Shown in pieces: positions 29,869-38,097 of a DNA stretch of 64,000 nucleotides. The stretch comes from Rhizobium sp. BK251 (GTDB lineage: Bacteria > Pseudomonadota > Alphaproteobacteria > Rhizobiales > Rhizobiaceae). The stretch covers positions 1 to 64,000 of the forward strand of contig NZ_SLUQ01000004.1 of the NCBI RefSeq assembly GCF_004345245.1. Reading direction: 5' to 3'. Positions within the stretch are counted from its first letter, which is position 1; every line of letters starts with the position of its first letter. The translations under genes were made by a program, and so were the position numbers. The notes below the pieces were generated by a model that saw only the letters and a program-made list of their open reading frames with translations, ran no database searches and was not told the origin of the DNA.

Positions 29869-30786
29869 ATGCGGATCGCGATCATGGGTTCGGGCGCCAT
29901 CGGCGGCTATCTTGGTGCGCGGCTCGCCGGAGCCGGCCAGGATGTCACCTTCATCGCGCGTGGCGCTCACCTTGAAGCAATGCGACGCCATGGATTGCAG
30001 CTGGAAAGTCCGCGCGGCAATGTCAGCCTGCCTCAGGTAACGGCCACCGAGATGCCTTCCGATGTCGGCCATGTCGACATCGTGTTCTTCGCCGTCAAGC
30101 TCTATGACAACGAAGAGGCGGCTGCGGCAATCGTGCCGATGGTCGGCCCGGAAACGCGGGTGGTGACGCTGCAGAACGGCATCGACAGCGTCGAGACGCT
30201 TGCCCGATGGGTGCCGCCTTCGCAGGTCGTCGGCGGTGTCGCCTATATTTCGGGATATATCAAGGAGCCCGGCGTGATCGTGCATGCGGGTGGTGCCACG
30301 CAGTTCTATGTCGGTGGGCACAATGACCCGGTGATCGGCGCGCTGCAGACTGCCTGCACCCGGGCCGGGAACATTGGCCTGGAGGCGGTCGAAGATATCG
30401 ATCAGGTGCTCTGGACCAAGTTTGTGACGCTCTGCGCGTTTGCGGGTGCTACCAGCTTGATGCGCTCTGGAATTGGACCGGTCCTGGCCGATCCTGAAGC
30501 CCGGATATTCCTCGGCCAGTTGCGGGACGAGGGCATGGCGGTGGCGAAGGCAGCGGGTCATCCGATGCGCGACGGATACGAGGCGGACGCTCGATCGCGG
30601 TGGCAAAACCTGCCGCCCGATACGCGCTCATCCATGGCCAACGATCTCTTGCTGGGAAAGCGCCTGGAACTTGCGTGGCTGTCAGGCCGCATGCACGCGC
30701 TCGGCAACGAACTCGGCGTGCCGACGCCGGCACATACCGCGGTCTATCGCGCGCTGCATCTATATGCAAAAGGCGCCGAACCTTGA
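29869..30786 (+). CDS. 2-dehydropantoate 2-reductase-family protein
   Basis: The 305-residue protein has the NADP-binding MRIAIMGSGAIGGYLGARLA and the C-terminal ApbA/PanE helical domain with the conserved Lys in WTKFVTLCAFAGATSL. Known family members reduce ketopantoate to pantoate for coenzyme A synthesis; many extra copies in rhizobia have other keto-acid substrates. GGGGGGAC precedes ATG 29869. A SAM methyltransferase gene follows after 33 bases on the same strand, probably co-transcribed. Confidence 0.85.
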   Translation: MRIAIMGSGAIGGYLGARLAGAGQDVTFIARGAHLEAMRRHGLQLESPRGNVSLPQVTATEMPSDVGHVDIVFFAVKLYDNEEAAAAIVPMVGPETRVVTLQNGIDSVETLARWVPPSQVVGGVAYISGYIKEPGVIVHAGGATQFYVGGHNDPVIGALQTACTRAGNIGLEAVEDIDQVLWTKFVTLCAFAGATSLMRSGIGPVLADPEARIFLGQLRDEGMAVAKAAGHPMRDGYEADARSRWQNLPPDTRSSMANDLLLGKRLELAWLSGRMHALGNELGVPTPAHTAVYRALHLYAKGAEP

Positions 30787-30819
30787 CTCAAGACGGCGCC
30801 GCTGGGGGGAGGGAAACGA

Positions 30820-31554
30820 GTGGAGACCGAAAACTGGGCCGAGAGCACGTCGTCGACTGGCACCGACGAAGCGCAAGCCATGTTCAACAGGCACCTGGCA
30901 ACCTACCGGAAGGTTGTCGGCGAAAACCTGATGTTTCATCGTGAGGTCTACTGCTTGCTTCATAGCCTGCTTTCCGAGGAGATGCCGAAGCCGTTCAAGT
31001 TTCTCGATATCGCTTGCGGGGATGCGTCCGCCTCGGCGGCCGCGCTTAAGGGGAGCGCCATCGGCCACTATTACGGGATCGACCTCTCCGCGCAGTCCCT
31101 GGAACTCGCAAGGCAATCGCTGAAGGACCTGCGGTGTCCTATCGACCTGCGCTGTTGCGACTTCGCCGAAGCGATGGCCGACTGGTCCGAGACCGTGGAC
31201 CTAGTGTGGATTGGAATGTCGCTGCATCATCTGCAGCCGGAGGGAAAGGTCCGGCTGATGAAAGATGTGCACGATGCATTAGGCCGTGGTGGCCTGTTCC
31301 TGATCTGGGAACCCACCCTTCTCGAGGGAGAGAACCGCACCGAATGGCTTGATCGGTTCACCTCATATCGCAGCGTATGGGCCGCACTGACCGACGAAGA
31401 ATTCGAAACGATGGACTCTCACATGAGGCTGGCCGACTTCCCGGAATCAGCCGACACATGGAAGTCGATGGGCCGTGAAGCCGGTTTCGCCCATGCCGAA
31501 CATATATACCAGATGCCCAATCGCTTCGGCAGTGTCTACCAGTTCAGGAACTGA
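30820..31554 (+). CDS. Class I SAM-dependent methyltransferase
   Basis: The 244-residue protein carries SAM motif I as FLDIACGDASAS (about 62-73), an acidic ribose-binding residue in YYGIDLSAQSLELA, and the post-II segment WIGMSLHHLQPEGK. It matches the methyltransferase type 11/12 fold; the substrate is unknown. The start is GTG 30820, with GGGGGGAGGGAAACGA upstream. The gene sits 33 bases after the panE-like gene and may share its operon. Confidence 0.82.
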   Translation: METENWAESTSSTGTDEAQAMFNRHLATYRKVVGENLMFHREVYCLLHSLLSEEMPKPFKFLDIACGDASASAAALKGSAIGHYYGIDLSAQSLELARQSLKDLRCPIDLRCCDFAEAMADWSETVDLVWIGMSLHHLQPEGKVRLMKDVHDALGRGGLFLIWEPTLLEGENRTEWLDRFTSYRSVWAALTDEEFETMDSHMRLADFPESADTWKSMGREAGFAHAEHIYQMPNRFGSVYQFRN

Positions 31555-31598
31555 CATCGCGGTCCGCTAACGCATCCGCTATTCGGATCGTCGTGGCC

Positions 31599-32636
31599 TC
31601 ATCTGCCGACCTGGTCCTGACTGGCAACCACCGGCACCGTCGCTTCGTCCGCAACACGGGCTTCGGTCTGCCGGGCGGCAGCGACGACGCGGCGCTGTGC
31701 GCGGATTGCATTCCATTGCTGGTCGATCAGCACGCCGATGAGGATAACGCCGCCCATGACGGCGAAATTCAGCGACGAGGGGATGCCGAGCAGGTTGACG
31801 AGGTTCTGCAACTCCTGGAGCAGGACCGTGCCGAGCACGACGCCGACGATCGATCCCTCGCCGCCGCGCAGCGAAAAGCCTCCGAGCACGGCTGCGGCAA
31901 TCGCGTAGAGTTCGTAGAATTGGCCATGGCTCGCCGGCGAGATCGAGCGCGTGTACATGGCGAAAAGGATCGCCGAAAGCGCGGTCAGCAACCCGCAGAT
32001 GACATAGGCCGACATCACCATGCGGCCGGTGCGGATACCGGAATAGCGGGCCGCCTCCTCGTTCTTGCCGATCGCGTAAAGATAGCGCCCGAAGACGGAG
32101 CGGTGCAGCACGATCCACGTGACCACGCCGATGATGACAAGCGCGATGAAGGTGTTGGGCACACCGTAGAACCGTCCTGCGGTCAGGAATTCGAGGTCCG
32201 GGAAATTCTGGCCAAAGGCAAAACCCGCCGTTCCGTCGGCCGTGTAAAAGCGCGCCGCCCCGCGATAAATCAGGAGGCCGCAGAGGGTGACGACGAAGGG
32301 TTGCAGGTTCAGCCGGGTGATCAGCCAGCCATGAACCGCACCGATGACCGCGCCGAGCACGAGAATGAGCGGCAGCGCCAGCATCCAGGACATGTCCTGG
32401 ACCGCAACGAAATCGATGAACAGCACGCCGAGAAGCGCCACCAGCGAGCCGACGGAAAGCTCGATACCGCCCGTAATGATGACGAAAGCCTGGCCAATCG
32501 ACAGGATGCCGAACAGGCCGATCAGGTTGGCCGTGTTCGCCAGGTTGATCGGCAGCAGGAAGCGCGGATTGATGATGGCGACGACAATGCCGACGACGAC
32601 GATCAGAAGCAGCAGTCCAAGATCTTTCTTGATCAT
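31599..32636 (-). CDS. Sugar ABC transporter permease (RbsC/BPD-2 family)
   Basis: The 345-residue protein is an integral inner-membrane permease with about nine or ten hydrophobic segments, starting MIKKDLGLLLLIVVVGIVVA, and the family segment GGIELSVGSLVALLGVLFID. It pairs with the ATPase and binding protein upstream to form a CUT2-type importer for monosaccharides or sugar alcohols. It is the last gene of the leftward series binding protein-ATPase-permease. The substrate cannot be read from the sequence. Family identification is secure. Confidence 0.93.
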   Translation of the reverse strand: MIKKDLGLLLLIVVVGIVVAIINPRFLLPINLANTANLIGLFGILSIGQAFVIITGGIELSVGSLVALLGVLFIDFVAVQDMSWMLALPLILVLGAVIGAVHGWLITRLNLQPFVVTLCGLLIYRGAARFYTADGTAGFAFGQNFPDLEFLTAGRFYGVPNTFIALVIIGVVTWIVLHRSVFGRYLYAIGKNEEAARYSGIRTGRMVMSAYVICGLLTALSAILFAMYTRSISPASHGQFYELYAIAAAVLGGFSLRGGEGSIVGVVLGTVLLQELQNLVNLLGIPSSLNFAVMGGVILIGVLIDQQWNAIRAQRRVVAAARQTEARVADEATVPVVASQDQVGR

Positions 32637-32678
32637 TCGAGATCCATTCCCCGATACCCAGTGAGATTGCCGCAGCGG

Positions 32679-34220
32679 CTATTTTACGCCTTTGCCGACG
32701 GCAAGCAAAAGGACGCTTTCCTGGCTGAATTCGTCCTCTTCCAGAATGCCGGCGATCTGGCCCTCATGCATGACGGCAATGCGGTCGGAAACGCCGATCA
32801 CCTCTTCCATGTCGCTGGAGATCATCAGGATCGCGACACCGGCATCGGCAAGCGCCCGCATCAGGCCATAGATCTCGTTCTTCGCGCCGATATCGATGCC
32901 GCGCGTCGGCTCGTCGAAGATCATCACCTTCGGGCTCATCGACAGCCATTTGGCAAGCACCACCTTCTGCTGGTTGCCGCCCGACAGCGTGCTGGTCCGG
33001 ATCGAAACCGAGGGCGCCTTGATGCCGAGGCGAACGCGCTGCTTTTCGGCCGCCGCCGTCTCCCGCTCGGCAGACAGCATGAAGCGGCTGGCGAGCTTCG
33101 GAAGATCGGCAAGGGTGATGTTCTGGACGATCGGGAAATCGAGCAGAATGCCGTTGCGCTTGCGATCCTCCGGCACCAGGAAAATGCCGCGGGCGACCGC
33201 GTCCCGCGCGGAACCGACCACAATCTGCTGCCCGTCCTGGAAGATGGCGCCGCCGTAACTCCGGTCGATGCCGAAGAGCACCCTTGCAAGCTCGGTGCGG
33301 CCGGACCCGACGAGCCCGGCGAGCCCCAGGATTTCGCCATACCTGATTTCGAGATCAACCGGGCGGCGGGGATAGGCCTCGGTGCGTACGCCGCTTGCCT
33401 TCAGCGCAACCGAGCCGGGCGAGCGCTGCGGCTTTGCGGTACGGGCGGCAAGCACCCGCCCGATCATCAGCTTGACCATCTGGTCGTGGCCGATGTCCTT
33501 CTTGGCGAGCGTGCCGACAAGCGCGCCGTCGCGCAGCACGACGACCCGGTCGGCGACGCGCTCGACCTCGTGGAGCCGGTGGGAGATGAAAATGACGCTG
33601 ATGCCATCCGCCTTCAGCAGTTTGATGATGCTGAGCAGCCGCTCGGTTTCGGCCAGCGGAAGGCTGGAGGTGGGTTCGTCGAAGATGACGAGCCTTGCGT
33701 TGATGGACAGCGCCTTGGCGATTTCCACCATCTGCTGCTCGGCAAGCGAAAGCGACGCCACGGGCGTGTCGGCGGAAAAATGCGCCCCCACGCGCTTCAG
33801 GAGCGGCTTCACCATGTCTCTCAGGCGATCGCGATCGACGAGCTTGAAAGGTCCCGCCTTCAGCGGTTCACGGCCGAGGAAGATATTGGCGGCGACGTCG
33901 AGATTCTCGAAGAGATTGAGTTCCTGGTGCACGAAGGCGATGCCGGACGAGATGCTCGATTCCACCGTGAGGAAGCGAAGCTCCGTCCCGTCGAGCAGGA
34001 TCGTCCCCCGGTCGGGTGCGATCACGCCGCCGAGAATCTTCATCAGCGTCGATTTTCCGGCCCCGTTTTCGCCGACGAGGCCGATGACCTCGCCAGGCAC
34101 GACGTCCATCGACAGGCCCTCGAGCGCGACGACGCCCGGATAGGTCTTGCCAACGCCTGAAAGCGAAAGGAACGGCGTTGCGGGCGCGCCCGGTGACGGG
34201 AGGTCGGAGGTATGATTCAT
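32679..34220 (-). CDS. Sugar ABC transporter ATP-binding protein (RbsA/MglA type)
   Basis: The 513-residue protein is two fused ABC ATPase domains. The first has Walker A GENGAGKST and signature LSLAEQQMVEIAKAL; the second has the degenerate Walker A region GLVGSGRTE and signature LSGGNQQKVVLAKWL followed by FDEPTRGID. This is the CUT2 layout. It energises the adjacent permease. Forty-two bases separate it from the permease gene; a strong hairpin separates it from the binding protein gene upstream. Confidence 0.95.
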   Translation of the reverse strand: MNHTSDLPSPGAPATPFLSLSGVGKTYPGVVALEGLSMDVVPGEVIGLVGENGAGKSTLMKILGGVIAPDRGTILLDGTELRFLTVESSISSGIAFVHQELNLFENLDVAANIFLGREPLKAGPFKLVDRDRLRDMVKPLLKRVGAHFSADTPVASLSLAEQQMVEIAKALSINARLVIFDEPTSSLPLAETERLLSIIKLLKADGISVIFISHRLHEVERVADRVVVLRDGALVGTLAKKDIGHDQMVKLMIGRVLAARTAKPQRSPGSVALKASGVRTEAYPRRPVDLEIRYGEILGLAGLVGSGRTELARVLFGIDRSYGGAIFQDGQQIVVGSARDAVARGIFLVPEDRKRNGILLDFPIVQNITLADLPKLASRFMLSAERETAAAEKQRVRLGIKAPSVSIRTSTLSGGNQQKVVLAKWLSMSPKVMIFDEPTRGIDIGAKNEIYGLMRALADAGVAILMISSDMEEVIGVSDRIAVMHEGQIAGILEEDEFSQESVLLLAVGKGVK

Positions 34221-34258
34221 CGCCTGTCCATGGCTGCTGTCGGAATGAAATGCCTTTC

Positions 34259-34286
34259 CGCGGCGGCGGCGAAGGCCGCCGCCGCG
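34259..34286 (-). terminator. Intra-operon hairpin between binding-protein and ATPase genes
   Basis: CGCGGCGGCGGC (34259-34270) pairs with GCCGCCGCCGCG (34275-34286) around GAAG, a perfect 12-bp stem. It follows the binding-protein stop and lacks a T run. In ABC operons such hairpins protect the upstream message end, so that binding protein is made in excess. Confidence 0.6.
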
Positions 34287-34293
34287 AAGGAGG

Positions 34294-35256
34294 TTATTTT
34301 CCAGCCATGGCCTTCAGGTTGGCGGCATACTTGTCGACATCATCCTTGCCGATGATCACCGTCGGGATGATGATCAGGCCGTCGGCGGGAACGCCGGACT
34401 TGTCGCCCTTGAGGTAGGCGGCCATCAGTTTCATGCCCTGGTAGGCCCATTCGAACGGCTGCTGCACGACAGTCGCGGCGATCGTGCCTTCCTTGACACC
34501 GCCGAGCGTGATCGGATCGTCGTCAAAGCCGACGACGGTGATCTGGCCGAGCTTGCCCGCCTCGCGGAGCGCCTCGTAGATGCGCGGCGTATTGTAGGAG
34601 TAGAAGCCGACCATGCAGGTCACGTCGGGGCTGGCCACCAACGCATCCTCGACGTTCTTCTTGGCACGCGTCTGGTCGATGTCGTCACCGCGAACATCGA
34701 TAAGCTCGATCTTGGTGCCCTTGAGCCCCTCCTTCATGCCTTCGATGCGCTCGCGGGCATTATCAGCGCCGAGAAGACCGACGAAACCGAGGCACTTGCC
34801 GCCGTCCGGCATCGCCTTCTTGGCGATTTCGGCGGCCTGCTTGCCGGCATCGACGTTCGAAGAACCGATATAGGCGACACGGTTGGTCTTCGGCGCGTCG
34901 CTGTCAGTCGTGAAGAGAGCCGTCTGCGAGCCGATCTTGTTGAGGCCATCCGTCTGGGTCTTGGGGTCGACGGCCGAGACCATGATCCCCTTGACGCCGG
35001 CGGTGACGAGATCTTCCATGAGGCGCTGCTGAATGGCGACAGCCGCCTGCTCAGGATACTTCAGCTCCATGTTGTAATCAGGCATTTCGCCCTGCGCCTT
35101 CTTCACCCCCGCCTCGGCGGCTTTCCAGAAGTCGGACGCCCCGTTGACGACGAATGCGAGCGTCGGCTTGTCGTCGGCATAGGCTGCAGCCATCGGTGCC
35201 GCGCTCAGCATCAGCCCGGCCAGGAACAAGGCTGCATTGCGTTTCAGCTGTTTCAT
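34294..35256 (-). CDS. Periplasmic sugar-binding protein of a CUT2 ABC transporter
   Basis: The 320-residue protein has a signal peptide (MKQLKRNAALFLAGLMLSAA, cleaved near AYA), a LacI/RbsB-type periplasmic binding fold (TLAFVVNGASDFWKAAEAGV onward) and the hinge-type segment TVVGFDDDPITLGGVKEGTI. It delivers the sugar to the permease and ATPase encoded next. GGGAGGTG precedes the ATG. It is first in the operon; its promoter lies in the gene-free stretch to 35680. Confidence 0.93.
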   Translation of the reverse strand: MKQLKRNAALFLAGLMLSAAPMAAAYADDKPTLAFVVNGASDFWKAAEAGVKKAQGEMPDYNMELKYPEQAAVAIQQRLMEDLVTAGVKGIMVSAVDPKTQTDGLNKIGSQTALFTTDSDAPKTNRVAYIGSSNVDAGKQAAEIAKKAMPDGGKCLGFVGLLGADNARERIEGMKEGLKGTKIELIDVRGDDIDQTRAKKNVEDALVASPDVTCMVGFYSYNTPRIYEALREAGKLGQITVVGFDDDPITLGGVKEGTIAATVVQQPFEWAYQGMKLMAAYLKGDKSGVPADGLIIIPTVIIGKDDVDKYAANLKAMAGK

Positions 35257-35680
35257 AACACACCTCCCGAGGGCCGCATTGGCGAGGGCCCGTTCGCTAC
35301 TCTACGGCCGGCCGGATGCACGCCCCCTCCCCGGGGCCGTCGCGAAGCGACGTATGGCATAGGTTCCGATCGCTCCCTGACGGTATACAAGAATCTTAAT
35401 TAGTAAATAGTATTATTAATGTAGCTCAGAACATGCTGGCGCCGGGCCAGTTCCGCCGCAGGGCAAGGAGCGGCGCCATGAGAAATGGCGGTCGCCAGCG
35501 AGTCGCAACGACCACCTTCGACCGCTAGCAGCCACTTGACCATGGCCACAACGCGCCAAGAGCGGTCGTCTACTTGCCCGCGATAGATGACAGGCTCGGG
35601 GCCGTCAGCGGACTGGCAGCTTTTGGTCTCGGTTCTTATGAAGCGGACGTTCAAATCCCCATTGTTTGACGTAATCTGAC
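35257..35680. other. Intergenic region with AT-rich tract and dispersed repeat copy
   Basis: Bases 35390-35420 are strikingly AT-rich (AATTAGTAAATAGTATTATT), a likely promoter upstream of the leftward sugar importer. Bases 35526-35563 are the second copy of the dispersed repeat seen at 16889-16926. A 98-codon frame on the minus strand (35696-35400) crosses it but has no binding site and overlaps the repeat, so I do not call it as a gene. Confidence 0.45.
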
Positions 35681-36652
35681 ATGATGGTGAACTCACAACG
35701 GACCACCACCGATAGCACGGCGCCGGTCGACTCGCCGGAGACCGCGCGGCGAAGGACCCGCTACCGGTGGGCCAGAGGGATCGTCTGGGCGAATGGCACG
35801 GTCTTCGTCGTGACCGGGCTGGCGGGCAACGTGCTCAACATGCTAGATCGCGACGACCTGATCCAGCGCTACCAGATACTCTGGATATTGCTGGCCGCGA
35901 GTCCGCTGCTCCTCTTCAATTATTACGTCCTGCATCCCTTCAAGCGGTCCCTCGCGTTGGCCGAGCGCCGGGATCTCGCCTCGCAAGGACGTTTGGACGA
36001 GCTGACGGTCGAGCCGGTCGAGACGCTCGTTTGTGAGCCCCGCCCCGAGGACTCCCCCGAAACGTTGCGCCTTAAAGCGCAACATCGTCGCAACGTGCGC
36101 GGCGGCTGGGTGGCACTCGCCATAGGCGTCGTTTCATTGATCCTCGCGATTTTGGACTTCGCGACCCAGGTCACCGGGATGACGTTTCTCGTGGGATTCG
36201 GCGCCGCCATCTTCATCGTCATGCGCGAACACGTCCTGGCTCGCTTCCAGTGGGCCCTCGCGCTGGCCGAGCGCCGGGATCGCGCCTCGGAACGACGTTC
36301 GGACCGGCTGACGGTCGCGCCGGTCGAGCCGCTCGTTTATAAGTCCCGCCCCAAGGACTCACCCGAAACGTCGCGCCTTAAGACGCAACATCGGCGCAAC
36401 CGGCGGGGCAGCGGGGTGGCGCTTGCCATAGGCGTCGGTTCATTGATCCTCGTGATTTTCGACGTAGCGACCCACGTCACCCTGCTGACGTTTCTCGTCG
36501 GGCTCGGCGCCGCCCTCTTCATCGTGGTCCGCGATCACTGGCGGGGCTCGCTGCAGACGGCCTTAGCGGAGTCGATGCAGAAGGACATGGCAGCGCAGCA
36601 CGCGGCGGATTTGGCGCAGGCCCGGCATCAGGTCATGGGGCCGGTGCTCTAG
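35681..36652 (+). CDS. Membrane protein of three two-helix modules, cut short by an in-frame TAG
   Basis: The 323-residue product consists of three similar modules, each a hydrophobic helix pair followed by a charged linker (ALAERRD at the end of modules one and two, a weaker match in three). Modules two and three derive from a tandem duplication with a 306-bp period at DNA level (for example CTCGCG-TGGCCGAGCG at 35951 and 36257). The reading frame does not drift after its TAG (36650-36652) but goes on for 214 more codons to 37297. TAG stands where a Tyr codon would restore the motif VLYLRSFTDDD. I recognise the layout from uncharacterised bacterial membrane proteins; no function is known to me. 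The start at 35681 has no clear ribosome binding site. Confidence 0.7.
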   Translation: MMVNSQRTTTDSTAPVDSPETARRRTRYRWARGIVWANGTVFVVTGLAGNVLNMLDRDDLIQRYQILWILLAASPLLLFNYYVLHPFKRSLALAERRDLASQGRLDELTVEPVETLVCEPRPEDSPETLRLKAQHRRNVRGGWVALAIGVVSLILAILDFATQVTGMTFLVGFGAAIFIVMREHVLARFQWALALAERRDRASERRSDRLTVAPVEPLVYKSRPKDSPETSRLKTQHRRNRRGSGVALAIGVGSLILVIFDVATHVTLLTFLVGLGAALFIVVRDHWRGSLQTALAESMQKDMAAQHAADLAQARHQVMGPVL

Positions 36653-37297
36653 CTACGTTCGTTCACGGACGATGACCAGGCGGGGACGCGTCACGGCGCA
36701 CTCACGGAGGAAGAACATCTGGCACGCGCGTTGGCGTGGATAGGCCCAATGGTGGCGGTGGGCCGCCCCGGCGAGAGATTGCCGCAGGTGGGTGCGCAGC
36801 GCGTCTACCTGACGGACGACGCCTGGCAGGCGCGCATCATCGAACTGATGGAGGGTGCCGCGCTGGTTGTGCTGCGCACGGGTTCGAGCGCGGGTTTCCA
36901 CTGGGAAGTGGGCCGCGCCTTGTCCACGTTGTCGCCGGAGAAGTTGCTGGTCATCGTCGACAATCGCAAGGAGCTGCGTGGGCTTCTGGAAGTGATCGCG
37001 AATCACCTGGGTCAGCCGAGCGCCAAAGTCAGTTGTCGTGGAAAGAACATCGGTTCGGTCAAAGGCCTGGTGATGTTCGAAGATGGCTGGGTGCCGCGCC
37101 CGCTGCGGTTGCGTCGCGGCACGCTGCGGGACCTGGGAGAGTGGGGAAACCTGTCGACGCGCTTTGTCCTTTCGTTACAGCCGCTGTTCGAGCGTCATGG
37201 AATCAGGGCGACGATCCCTCCAATCTCAAGATTGAAGATCGTCGGGGTGGCATTTCTGCTGGTCTGGGCGGCGCTGGCGGCCTTCGTGTGGGACTAG
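36653..37297 (+). pseudogene. C-terminal half of the same membrane protein, beyond the in-frame TAG
   Basis: These 214 codons continue the frame of 35681-36652 with no shift. They encode a soluble alpha/beta-like domain (RSFTDDD, IGPMVAVGRPGERLP, RVYLTDDAWQARIIELME, VVLRTGSSAGFHWEVGRAL) and a final hydrophobic helix (VGVAFLLVWAALAAFVW). The repeated hydrophobic-strand/acidic pattern resembles nucleotide-binding folds, but I cannot name the family. Independent translation is possible: GGAGG at 36706-36710 precedes CTG 36719 and TTG 36731. If not re-initiated or read through, the domain is lost, which makes the locus a pseudogene by one nonsense change. Confidence 0.7.
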
Positions 37298-37298
37298 G

Positions 37299-37508
37299 TC
37301 GAGGATCGTCTGGCTTAGCGCGTTGGAAGAGCAATTCCGTCACCGGGGTTTTAGCGAGGCTACGATCCGCGTATCTGCGGGGAACAGGCGAGCGCTCGGC
37401 CTTTATCTACATCTAGGCTATTCAGAGAGATGGCGGGGCTTCGATTACGACCCGATACTGCGCATCACGCTAGAAAAAGTCGAGCTTGGGAAACCACTGG
37501 GTAGCTGA
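37299..37508 (+). pseudogene. GNAT acetyltransferase C-terminal remnant
   Basis: The frame ending at 37508 reads ALEEQFRHRGFSEATIRVSA followed by NRRALGLYLHLGYSER, the C-terminal half (beta-4 to beta-6) of a GNAT enzyme. The N-terminal part with the acetyl-CoA-binding motif is absent: upstream of about 37299 the sequence belongs to the membrane-protein domain. It is probably a deletion scar. A short peptide from TTG 37323 could be made but would not be an active enzyme. Confidence 0.6.
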
Positions 37509-38097
37509 GACCCTATGTCTCGACGGCCTTGGGGCCGCTTGGACCACGATTGCAGCACTGGCCTAGGTTCGACCCCACAAAAAATCACCCTCCTATTTTC
37601 CCCACCCCTCACAACCATGCCTATACTTTCCCCGCCCCGCCCTCGGATACACCGGTGAGCGTCACCGGCGAGGCGGGGCCGGCGCCTTGCGGTTGGTCCT
37701 GACGCAGACCGGCCGCCAAGGGGTTCGCAGAAAATGGTCCCCCTCTCGCCTGCAACATGGCGGGGCGTGCCTGTGCGGCACACATGAATGGACCGGCGAC
37801 TGGCAAGGGCCTTCGGGCTTCTCGCCTTTCGCGGCGCCGCGGGAAAATCCGTCGAGCGTCGCCCTGGAAAAGGTGCCGATCATCCGCGCAGAGGGACCCG
37901 CAGTTGCGGGCATAAACCGCCGAACGGGGCGCTGGAAGGTGCCATATACCCTTACTCCCACGAGGCATTTTCCAGCGCCCCGTCCGAGTAGGCAGCGGGC
38001 CGCATGTCCCCCGGGCCGGAACCGGCTTCGGAATCGCGACATGCGCCAGGAAAAGCTTCAAGCCACGGGCCGGATGGGGCCGCGTGAAGGAGAACCC
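37509..38097. other. Structured intergenic region with several hairpins
   Basis: About 590 bases with no gene I can support; the overlapping frames (209 and 282 codons) are shadows. It holds a small hairpin (CCGGTGA/TCACCGG, about 37650-37666) within C-rich sequence, and a long stem at 37924-37983. The GAAGGAGAACCC site at its end serves the small gene that starts at 38098. I looked for a cobalamin-type riboswitch and did not find its conserved boxes. Confidence 0.5.
37924..37983. repeat. Long inverted repeat, 20-bp stem (possible structured RNA)
   Basis: ACGGGGCGCTGGAA (37924-37937) is the exact reverse complement of TTCCAGCGCCCCGT (37970-37983). As RNA on the plus strand the stem continues inward with two G-U and four Watson-Crick pairs (GGTGCC, 37938-37943, with GGCATT, 37964-37969), leaving a 20-base loop. 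There is no T run, so it is not a simple terminator. Confidence 0.6.

Noticed and set aside
31593..34160. 855-codon open frame opposite the sugar ABC transporter genes
   Set aside because: It spans two well-defined transporter genes antisense and is His/Asp/Arg-rich, a shadow of both.
37690..37990. Possible cobalamin riboswitch upstream of the 38098 gene
   Set aside because: The conserved B12-box and GGAA-type core segments are absent; only the isolated long stem is present.
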